From: Bedellia somnulentella | Lineage: Eukaryota; Arthropoda; Insecta; Lepidoptera; Bedelliidae | Assembly (NCBI GenBank): GCA_963576735.1 | Contig: OY755173.1 | Coordinates: forward strand, 5,054,873-5,118,872 | Direction of reading: 5' to 3' | DNA: 64,000 nt | In this document: positions 55,862-64,000 of the stretch, piece after piece | Position numbering within the stretch: the first letter of the stretch is position 1 | How the letters are laid out: the number at the start of each line of letters is the position of its first letter | Notes under the pieces: model-generated | The model's input: the letters and a program-made list of their open reading frames with translations, nothing else | Databases searched by the model: none | What the model was told of the DNA's origin: nothing | Made by a program: the position numbers and the translations under genes

Positions 55862-56524
55862 GTAAGTACAATCGCAATACAATTTCATAAATAATTTGAT
55901 GTGATTTATATTTCTTTTTATTTTTGCAAAAATCATCTTATTTTTAATGCATAAAAACAATGTTTTCGCCGTGTAGCCTTAATCTCTCACGCGGTGAAAT
56001 TTAACTTGATCACAAATTTACCTAATTCGTCAAAGACATCTGTTTTAAAACTTTTATAGGCTTAACCTTGACATTGGCCCATTCTTATATGCTTCTATTT
56101 TAAAGCATGAATTATCATTGATAGATAATTTAACCTCTTATACCACTTTAAACCAATTGTGTCATAATTAAACTGAAAGCTACAATAGTTCTCATCAGAA
56201 ATATCAAACAGAATGATACGAACCGCAGTATCTCGAACCGGATAATCCTACGTCTAAATATATTTTTGCAAAGAATAAATTGGTTGACGTTTGTGTGCCC
56301 TAGTGGAATACTTTAGAAGATCTATTTCGGAACTCGGTGTCACGGACGCGCCACTTAACCGATCGCATTTATGAATAAATATTGTCTGTTATTATTTCGT
56401 AGCGCTATATTTTTGTTTTGTTAATGATCCAACTTTGGATACAAATATTACCGGTACTACTTTCCCTGATCCCTAGACCACTTGGTCACCAAATTTCATG
56501 TGATTGGGGGCAAGGTCTAGCATC

Positions 56525-56760
56525 TCTAATACTTACTTATACTCACGCCCATTATTCCCATTGGGGTAGGCAGAGACTATCGATCGCCACTTAGTACGAT
56601 CTTGACAAACCTCTCTTGCTTCCCTTACATTAATTATTCTTCTCATACATGCTCTTTTATTCTTCTCACTTCGGACCCCCGCCTTTATAACAACGTTTTC
56701 TATCTGGTCAAGAAACGTTTTACGAGGCCGTCCTCTACTAACAATCCCATCTCTAATGTA
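56525..56760 (-). mobile_element. RTE-like LINE 3' end fragment
   Basis: The minus strand encodes GRPRKTFLDQIENVVIKAGV, EKNKRACMRRIINVREAREV and SIVSAYPNGN. The longest intact reading of this family's tail in the window, but the 5' part is gone. Confidence 0.75.
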
Positions 56761-56925
56761 AAGCAATATATTAAGTGGATCTGAATATGCTGCTTTTCTG
56801 TCATGACATCTATTTCTTGACCTTGACCATATTTTTACATAGGTTTTTGAATCATCACAATCATATCTCTTATATGTCCCCACGGAGAGGCTCAATAACT
56901 TGATTTTCAAGGACACAGTGCGTAA

Positions 56926-56998
56926 GTTCAAGTAAGTAACAGTTCGTTTACAGTAAGTTCAGTAAGTAAGTTCAAGTTCGTGCAAGTGTGTAAGTTCA
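56926..56998. repeat. Degenerate AAGTAAGTTC-type tandem repeat
   Basis: Repeated CAAGTAAGT, CAGTAAGTTC and AGTAAGTTCAAGTTCG words. Each AGTAAGT is a donor-like sequence, but none borders an open frame I can join to the gene. Confidence 0.5.
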
Positions 56999-57469
56999 TG
57001 GCAGAAATTACACACTACTGCCGCACCACCATGGCATAAGACCCCCAGCAGTAAAATATTTTAATTATCGAATTAACAGTTTATTCAATCTGCCAAATCT
57101 TAATATTTGAAGTGGCAAATTTGGAGGGAACTCTATAACAATCTTAATCTCAATTAATATAGTATTAAATAACAAATCTTAGATAATAAATAAGAAATGA
57201 ATAATAAGGAATAAATAATATGACGGCCGTATTGATACCAACATAATGAAAAAAGATATAGGGAAAGTCCTCGTGATGATGAAAAATCATGTTTGGTCTA
57301 CAAACGATGTACTTTTTTTAGTTAATGCTACTGTTTATGGTCTCTTTTGCCAATTCGAGGGTAAATCAGACAGTGATGTCATAAAAAATAGTTTATGAGT
57401 GTACCCCGTTGGAGCACAAAGGCAAATTATAAATTTATATTCCCTTAATTAATTGTTGTATCCTATCAG

Positions 57470-57609
57470 GCCAATCGCCGGCTGAGGAGAAGAAGCAGAA
57501 AGAAGAAAAGAAACGCTATTTGCTTCGTAAGCTCAGTTTTCGGCCGACCGTCGATGAACTGAAAGAAAAGAAGATTATTCGGTTTAGTGATTACATCGAA
57601 GTCACGCAG
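57470..57609 (+). CDS. Phactr: Phactr exon 10 (RPEL4 and PP1-docking start)
   Basis: The acceptor is TTGTATCCTATCAG and the donor CGCAG|GTATGG; 140 nt, phase 1 in and phase 0 out, residues 459-505. A Lys/Glu helix ([11 protein letters not shown]) leads into [24 protein letters not shown]4 with core RPTVDEL at 483-489. It runs directly into IRFSDYIEV, the Phactr version of the RVxF-phi-phi PP1-binding motif. This tight RPEL-PP1 overlap is the family hallmark, in which actin and PP1 compete. Identity is secure. Confidence 0.97.
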
Positions 57610-57910
57610 GTATGGAATAGTTAATTATCTTAGCCTTTCATAAAATTAACAATCTAAAACATATTCAAAATCAGCTATCACTTGTTAGCATTTTATAATA
57701 CAACCATAGCAACGCAGTGAACGTAAAAGACAACACCTTCGGTCCTCAACACAATCCTTTCACAAACGGGATTTCGAATGCCTAATTGGCCCTAAATTTT
57801 TAATCTTAAACGATCAACATATAAAGGTACTTAATAAGCGAGGCGAGGCGAGGCGTTTAATAAAGCGGCTAGCTGCTTTGTCAGCTGGCTGATGTAACCA
57901 GTGGGCTGCA

Positions 57911-57938
57911 ACATATATATATATATATATATATATAT
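57911..57938. repeat. AT dinucleotide microsatellite
   Basis: About 14 AT units without interruption, with a shorter one just downstream, in the intron between exons 10 and 11. Confidence 0.9.
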
Positions 57939-58030
57939 GATACCATATATATATCCCGTTTTGCATGAATACTAATCACTGGCTTATGACATAATAATGT
58001 ATTTGGACAAAAGAAAAATCCAGTTGCCCT

Positions 58031-58371
58031 ATCAAGTTGGTCCCATAGTAAAATGTTCAAAATGATCTCACTAATGACCCTCTTTTGGCTTGTTATACCT
58101 TATGTTTACACCTGGTGTATTCCTTATATGGTATTGGCAGGCTCACAAATACGACCGCCGCGCATACAAGCCGGGGCCAACTTGATTTGAACAACTTTAT
58201 TTGGTTGTTCTAATCAAGTTGGTCCAATACTAAAAGTTGTTCAGTATAATCTGCTCACCAACCCCCTTTTAGTTTGTTACCCTTTAGCTTTACACCCTAC
58301 ATATTCCCAAACTTATAACATGTATGGTGTTGGCAGGCTCACGACTACGACCGTCGCGCCGACAAGCCGTG
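58031..58371 (+). repeat. Tandem duplication of intron 10 end plus exon 11 start
   Basis: Unit 1 (58031..about 58176) and unit 2 (58213..about 58371) share, in order, ATCAAGTTGGTCC, the CTTTT(G/A)G(C/T)TTGTTA stretch, the acceptor GGTATTGGCAG or GGTGTTGGCAG, and the first ~30 nt of exon 11. Unit 2 contains the true exon 11 start. The exon-like part of unit 1 (58141..58173) has replacements and reaches a TGA soon after. Confidence 0.75.
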
Positions 58372-58473
58372 GACGCGATTAACTCCGCGAGACAAGGCTG
58401 CCATCCGCCGCGAACTCAACGAGTTCAAGAGCTCCGAGATGGCCGTGCACGAGGACAGCAAACACCTCACCAG
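58337..58473 (+). CDS. Phactr: Phactr exon 11 (PP1-binding tail)
   Basis: The acceptor is GTATGGTGTTGGCAG and the donor CACCAG|GTATAC; 137 nt, phase 0 in and phase 2 out, residues 506-551. It encodes [20 protein letters not shown], then [20 protein letters not shown] and LT. The Arg and Trp of [10 protein letters not shown] are the R and W contacts of the Phactr-PP1 composite interface, and the rest is the hydrophobic C-terminal helix segment that remodels the PP1 groove. Very strongly conserved, so identity is certain. Confidence 0.98.
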
Positions 58474-58514
58474 GTATACATCATCATCATATCATCATCA
58501 TCACTAGACAATGT

Positions 58515-58565
58515 GATTAACTCCGTGAGATAAGGCCGCCATCCGCCGCGAACTCAATGAGTTCA
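58515..58565 (+). pseudogene. Copy of the middle of exon 11 in intron 11
   Basis: 51 bp match exon 11 at 58377..58427 with four differences, all transitions. Three are silent third-position changes; the fourth turns CGA into TGA. It has no acceptor of its own. Confidence 0.75.
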
Positions 58566-58907
58566 TCACCACCGTTATCATTTACTGGAGAGGGTCATTC
58601 TAATACGGAGTAAAATGGAATAATAAAGAGAAGTACTCTTCAACCAGGAACACGATTACAAACTCAAAACGATTGCAATACGATTTAGAGAAAGTTACGA
58701 CTCTTCGGCGAGCACATTTAGTCCTTGGTTCTGGCTATCAGCGCTAGTAGCCATTACTGCTGATCTGTGCTAGATCAGGAGGTCTACTATTCAAATTGGC
58801 AACTAAACTTCGTCCGAACAGTCAGGGAGGCAATATTGTATTGTAATGCTCAAAGTCGAATCTATAATGTTACATTACACACGAATGCTCCCGGTGAGGG
58901 AGCGCCT

Positions 58908-59150
58908 TTACATACATAAATATATTCACGGCCATAAATCCCAAAAAGAGGTAGCCAGAGCTTCAAACTAGAAACTCCTCAGCAACATTTGGAAATTGAT
59001 AGGGGAGCAGATTGTAGATATAAAGTATCGTTGGTGATATGTCTCCAACCGCATCGTCCAAGAGCCACTTTAGAAAAGCCCCATACCCTTAGTCGCTTTA
59101 CGACATCCGTGGGTAGAAAGGGGTAGTGATAGTCTAAGCCGGAACAACAT
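58908..59150 (-). repeat. TATG-tailed SINE-like element next to the last acceptor
   Basis: A minus-strand copy (CATACATAAATATATTCACG to AGTCTAAGCCGGAACAAC). Its head end lies about 35 bp before the acceptor AG of exon 12 at 59185..59186. Confidence 0.7.
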
Positions 59151-59186
59151 AAATTTTCCTTGTTTAAAAATAGATTTTTCCCGTAG

Positions 59187-59202
59187 GTTCCACCGGCCAT
59201 GA
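59187..59202 (+). CDS. Phactr: Phactr exon 12, last coding bases and stop
   Basis: The acceptor is GATTTTTCCCGTAG, phase 2 in. One base completes Arg551, then TTC CAC CGG CCA TGA gives the ending FHRP, the invariant C-terminus of Phactr proteins. Only 16 coding nt, easily missed by automatic annotation. The same exon continues as the 3' UTR. Confidence 0.95.
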
Positions 59203-60130
59203 CAGCAGAGCCCTAGCACCGCGGATCCCAGTCGCGCCTAGTGTGTCCCGCGAGACACAATATGGCGCCCAACGGTAAAGTGTTGATCATTCTAAACTAC
59301 ACTCGCGGACAGTGCAATCTTCTTTACATGTAATCGCCGAGTACAATTTTAACACTGTTATTGTATCCTTCTATAAGTTCAATATATTTTAAGCGTACCT
59401 ATACATTCTTTGAATTGACCTGCGAAAGGTTAGTGATACTGATATGTGAAGAACTGTAAGAAATGGTGATGAGTGAGTGTTAGGTTAAACCGGCAAGGAT
59501 AAGAGTTCCTGGTCGGTCCCACTATTGTGATTATTTGCTAGCTTTTATTACGAGTAGTCATTAAGCTAGGATTCCTTTTATTTTTGGACACGGCTTTACT
59601 TTCTTTGTCACAACGCCTTTGTTAAGTATTAAAACAAACGTATTCGTATTGCAAATATCTCCAGTATGTTCTTACAATCATGAAGCACATTTTATAATAG
59701 TTATCTTTAGCACATGAACGACATATATTTGTACCGATTTCACATAAAGGACCTCATTCAATAGTTGTGTAGTAAATGCTCCTATTCACTGGTACAATCT
59801 TCTCAATGTGTTACTAGACGTATTAATCATTCGTTGTTTGTTGTTTAATGTGCTTCCAATTGCTGTGCAAAATTACAATAATTATGTAGCAATGGGGAAA
59901 TTGGGAGATCTAAAATATTTGTTACATCATGTATAATTCTGCTGTCTCTTTTTCTCATCTGTATTTTAAAAACGCATCATTTCTTTGTTCCTTCTAATTT
60001 CCCTGTTTGGAGATATACTGATCCTCGAAAAATACATATGTTTCTTTCCCATTCTATGAAGATTTGTAACTGTTCTGTATCCGATGTACTACTTAATATT
60101 TAAAAATAAACTATGTACAGGAATCCCATT
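59203..60130 (+). terminator. Probable 3' UTR of Phactr with poly(A) signal candidate
   Basis: No ORF follows the stop. An AATAAA at 60105..60110 followed by TATGTACAG is one plausible cleavage signal. Others occur later (for example near 61036), so the 3' end is uncertain and may extend beyond 61 kb. Confidence 0.4.
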
Positions 60131-62680
60131 TACCAACACATAAAAAACATCTATTCTAAGATGACAATAGTAAACAATTTTATATATATGGCATTATGTA
60201 ACTTAAATTAAGTTTGAATTTTAATACAGTGACATTTCGATAAATTTTGGAATTATATTTTATTTTCAGTACGTAGTCATAGTGTTTTAGACTTTGACTT
60301 CTTCACGCTTATTTGTCTCCAATGCACATGAAATTGTTGCATTGTAACCAAAATTTAACTAATGTTGCCAAATTAATTATGTATCTTATGGCAATTGACA
60401 TTATCTTTTCCATGTTTTAATGAATTGTTGATATTTGGGATATTTAGTGTTACATAAAATATCTATGTTCTTTTCTTCGACAAGTCATTTTCAATGTTAT
60501 TTCTCTTTCATTTTCTATAGTCAATGACAAATATGTAAGACAACAATGTATTTAGAAACGAATGAGATTGTACATTACGAGTTTTAATGTTCTATGATAA
60601 ATCCGTTTGTTCGAATAATGTGTAAATCTTAAACTGTTGAATACATTATCACAGGTGTATGTGGTAGCGTTGTAGATATCAAATATCTTAAGTGTAACCA
60701 GTTTGCTCAGTCAGCGCTTTCAGCTATCTGTTGTAAAGTTCCGTGGAACTGCAGTGAACTTGCTAAAACGTGATTATGCCCAATATCTAGATATTTATCT
60801 GTCGTCTAGCTATCTTGGAAAACGCAGACAGATTATTTTATACTATCAACTCTTTGTATATTATGATAAAAGAACCTCATGAGATTGTTTGTAATATAAT
60901 TGTAATGGTATTAAAACTAATTTAAAATTATAAATGAAATTAATTAATTGTCGATACGTAATTAAATATTTATTTTAATTTTTTATTCCATAATGCGAAT
61001 GAGCGTATAACGTAACGTTTTATAGATAGGGTGTTTAATAAATTACTCATTTTTGTATAAAAGCAATTTATTCTGTAGCGGTGCCATGTGAGGAATACTG
61101 TTCCAAATTATAGAGTTAATAATTTGATCATTTGATAAGGTTTTTATGTAAGATTGATTTAGTTGTTTGCTGTCGAGCGTGATTGCAGAGAGTGGCTGCT
61201 CGGTTGGCAACTTTTGTAACAATAATATAGCTGTAGTCAACGATAAATGTAATCGGTCCCGGGTTCCAACACTCATATAACCGCTGAATTGTATTACACT
61301 TGTAATCGTATGGTCTTGTGACCGTTCCTCGTTATCATAATGAGATTCGAAGCCAAATGACCACTTATTTTTCTAAACTATTTTGTTAGAGTTCCATTTA
61401 TAAGACAGGAATGTAGGATTATTACGTCACCGTATTACTAAGATAGGAAGTCGGATTCCCAAAGAAAATAGCTCAACCGGATCGTATTAGGTAGTGTTGG
61501 GACGAAACGTCGCCGTCGTTGTAAATACTTGTCTATACGCGCGTTATAACATTGTGATATCATCCTGTTTGTTCTCTTGTTAGTTTACTTCCTCGATAAG
61601 TTATCCAAAATATCGAAGCTATATCCCATATCCCAATACGAGATACACGCACACTTATTATAGCAATAAATTCACAACACTGTTTGACACATTTTAGTCA
61701 TTTGTTTTTATTCTCAATCGATTTGTAATATTTTATCGGAATCATATTATCTCAACACGAATTGTTGCTAGTTTTAACTTTGTAGATCATATTTATATGA
61801 AAGTTGGAAGTAAATTATCACAAGACGAAAACAAACTAATTTATCGATACAACGGTAAGCGGCATGTAAATAAATTAATAAACTTATTAATCATTACTTA
61901 AATATGGAATCTCTTTTACTTCCATTATTATGATATTGTGTATTTAACCATGCTCGATAATTTATATTTTCACAAAAACTGTCTAGTTTACCGTTGCTTT
62001 TATTCTATGTTATGTACATTATGATTTATCAATGATTATTAAATATGATTAACTTCTACGATAGCCATAATTTTGTTTTGTATGTCTGTAAATATCATGA
62101 TTAAACATTAAGTTTTTCAATGAACAGTTATTTTATTCAATCTCCTATTCTAAGCATTAATGGCATTTTAAGTAAATACTTTTGTGACCGTTGTATCTCA
62201 TTAGTATACAGCGTAATGTCTATTAATGATTGGCGCGACCCGCTGGGTTTGGCGTTGGCGCCACAAATAGAGCCACTTCCTTTATTTAGCGCTCTTTTGA
62301 TTAAGTCATCTTAGACCATTATTGCTTAAAGGTTTATGTTGTGGAATAATTTGAGAGTTTATAAATGAATCGCTGTTATGTGTCGGCTCAGAATATAACT
62401 CACCCATTTCGCTTTGGGGCTCGCCAATGAACCACCAAGTAGTGGCTGAGGAATTTCTGATTTTGAAGCTCTGGCTAACCTTATTTGGGAATAATAGCCG
62501 TGAGTATATAAACGAAGCGTATGAAAACTCATCAATTTTTTTTTGCCCTTCATTAATAATGTATAAAATAATTGGGATTTAATGTCGTGATTTCCACTAA
62601 AAGCGTAAGTCATTTAGTAATCTAGCGCCATTTCAACATGCCAGCGCTTTTTAGCCAAAAACTGTTAACACCTATGTGAC
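60131..62680. other. Intergenic or extended 3' UTR, no gene seen
   Basis: AT-rich with no supported ORF. The minus-strand frame at 61043..61276 and others look random. A SINE-like fragment on the + strand at about 62373..62506 (TGTCGGCTCAGAATATAACT to ATAGCCGTGAGTATAT) is the only recognisable repeat. Confidence 0.6.
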
Positions 62681-62684
62681 CGCA

Positions 62685-62968
62685 ATCGGAGGCTGCGCGG
62701 TGACTTTCGATGAAGAGCTTATGGCGGGAGAAAGTTACCCGCGCGCCGTTAGCGAAGTGGGGGAAAGTAGAGGGGGGGCACGCATGCTCAGTCCGCGATA
62801 TGTCGCCTCACCGCGCAACCACTGCGCACGCGCGTTTTACATCTTTATTCGCATCTGTCTAATGCCGGCAACTGATAAGTTGATAGTGTAAATAGAATCT
62901 AGATATTAGTGTGATGTTAACAGTGTTTTGGTAAAGTGTTGAGTGGGACTCCCTGATTTGGGATTACT
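62685..62968 (+). promoter_or_regulatory. CpG-rich promoter and 5' UTR of the downstream gene
   Basis: GC content rises at 62685..62840 with many CpG (GCGCGCCGTTAGCG, CACGCGCGTTTTAC), then falls before an ATG at 62969. This mirrors the structure upstream of Phactr exon 1A. Confidence 0.55.
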
Positions 62969-63034
62969 ATGACCGTTTCCGGTAACATGAAGGAACACAA
63001 GTCCCGGAATCCGAAGAACACATGGGAGTCGGAG
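62969..63034 (+). CDS. First coding exon of an unidentified downstream gene
   Basis: 22 codons, MTVSGNMKEHKSRNPKNTWE then SE, ending at a consensus donor GGAG|GTAAGC in phase 0. I do not recognise the protein. Lys/Asn-rich and hydrophilic; no signal peptide. Support is the promoter-like island, open frame and strong donor. The remaining exons must lie beyond the window. Confidence 0.55.
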
Positions 63035-64000
63035 GTAAGCCTTTTGGTTTTTAGGCGATTTTCATGATTGTGCTGTGTTGTTTTTACAGTTGTTTATTTT
63101 ATTTGACTGAAAAATAAATAAGTGTTTCCTTTTAGCAACTGGGTGTAGGTTCTAAGCAGAGATGAAATTTGTAGCTCATGATATGGTCTTTATTTCGCTC
63201 ATTATTATTATTTTTACTTGCCTGCTATAGATGGAGGGTCATGTTTTATTTATGTGTAAGCAAATTATGAATTAAGGTAAAAAGCATTATTATGAAAATT
63301 CTAAATGTAACTTGTACATTATCGAAGTAGTTTTTTTTTTATTCATTAAAACACTAACATTTAATATTTCTTTGTACATCATAAATGCTTATTAACAAAA
63401 TATCAATATGAAAAGTCAGCGTTTTTTAAAATGATTAAGTGACAAAATAAAGTCGAATTCACTACAGTCAGTTTTTCTCGAAGGTATACGTTTTTAACTT
63501 GAGAATCAACCAATGTAACTTTTATTATTTGACTTTGGTCCATAATAGGTCCATATAACATTCCCATTTTCATTATAGGGAAAAATAAATGCAATTAAGT
63601 GTAAAAGTTGTTGGTAGAGGTAACTTTATTTCTTTATGTTTAATCAAACGGAGCATCTTCTATTATACTGTAAATTATACTCATATAAGGACCGGAGAAA
63701 AAAACATGAACGCTATTAAAAAAACCTACAAAAGGTCAATAAATCCTTAGGGCATATTGAGGCCAACCTTCGTTAATATAGTCAATATGCGTGTGTATAC
63801 TTATGTGTAACATTTTTAGATGGAAACAATACAGTGCTAACTTTCTCTGACACACTGACTCGACGCTACTGTTCCCCTGGCTACAATTAAGAACAAAAGA
63901 ACATATATAATTAGTTAATTAGTTTGAAAAATGGTGGAAAAATTATATTTGATTCTATACACCTTTTACTTTTATAACTCAATAATAATCATATCGAATT
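63035..64000 (+). other. Intron of the downstream gene, no features
   Basis: AT-rich sequence with no recognisable exon or repeat up to the window end. Confidence 0.5.

Larger units (their letters stand above)
6273..60130 (+). other. Phactr gene (whole locus, about 53 kb)
   Basis: The locus spans two or three alternative first exons, eleven further coding exons and a 3' UTR. In known Phactr proteins RPEL motifs bind G-actin and the C-terminal tail binds protein phosphatase 1, linking actin-monomer level to PP1 activity and cytoskeletal remodelling. The assembled main form is 555 residues, comparable with vertebrate Phactr proteins (about 550-630). Every junction has GT-AG sites and matching phase. 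Its introns hold a young Ty3/Gypsy element and many SINE and LINE fragments. Confidence 0.95.

Noticed and set aside
61043..61276. 77-codon minus-strand frame after Phactr
   Set aside because: Resembles no family and lies in AT-rich intergenic DNA with no promoter.

Overview
The window looks like a stretch of an insect nuclear genome, most likely a moth or butterfly. It is AT-rich, has long introns with consensus GT-AG splice sites, and is dense in short interspersed repeats of a kind I associate with Lepidoptera: a repeat with a GTCC microsatellite, tRNA-headed SINEs, and repeats with a GTATATGTATG tail. The order is inferred from repeat character and protein family, not from a database match.

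One gene dominates, on the + strand. It is an orthologue of Phactr (phosphatase and actin regulator), spread over about 53 kb. I could assemble twelve coding exons (7200..7353, 16455..16622, 17549..17647, 29937..30083, 47152..47262, 48060..48242, 50656..50863, 53219..53395, 55734..55861, 57470..57609, 58337..58473, 59187..59202). They join in frame into a 555-residue protein. The order is: a basic [11 protein letters not shown] segment, RPEL motif 1, a low-complexity linker rich in Ala, Gln, His, Pro and acidic residues, three C-terminal RPEL motifs, and the PP1-docking tail ending FHRP. A second first exon (6273..6351) ends in the same phase. A third, more speculative one (37644..37680) would make a short form lacking RPEL1. 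Exons 2 to 6 are all phase 1-1 and multiples of three.

Layout: 1-6272 is upstream DNA with repeats and a 760-bp inverted-repeat element. 6273-7353 holds the alternative first exons and a CpG-rich promoter. Intron 1 (9.1 kb) carries SINE and LINE debris. Intron 3 (12.3 kb) contains a 6.5-kb Ty3/Gypsy LTR retrotransposon in sense orientation, with LTRs that I read as identical and a 1.5-kb LINE inserted in its gag. Intron 4 (17 kb) carries a copia remnant, several tRNA-SINEs (one with a twin-priming inversion), foldback elements, a 200-N assembly gap and a possible internal promoter. From 47 kb on the exons are closely spaced. The last exons are surrounded by partial exon duplications and a SINE just upstream of the final acceptor. 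The 3' UTR and an intergenic stretch follow. A CpG-rich promoter with the first coding exon (62969..63034) of an unidentified downstream + strand gene ends the window.

The most notable observations are: very recent nested transposition inside the Phactr intron, with a textbook A AAA AAC minus-one frameshift site between gag and pol; a recursive-splice-site-like AG|GT junction in each sense-oriented LTR; interchangeable phase-1 first exons; a candidate 33-nt proline-rich microexon; and decayed copies of exons 4 and 11.
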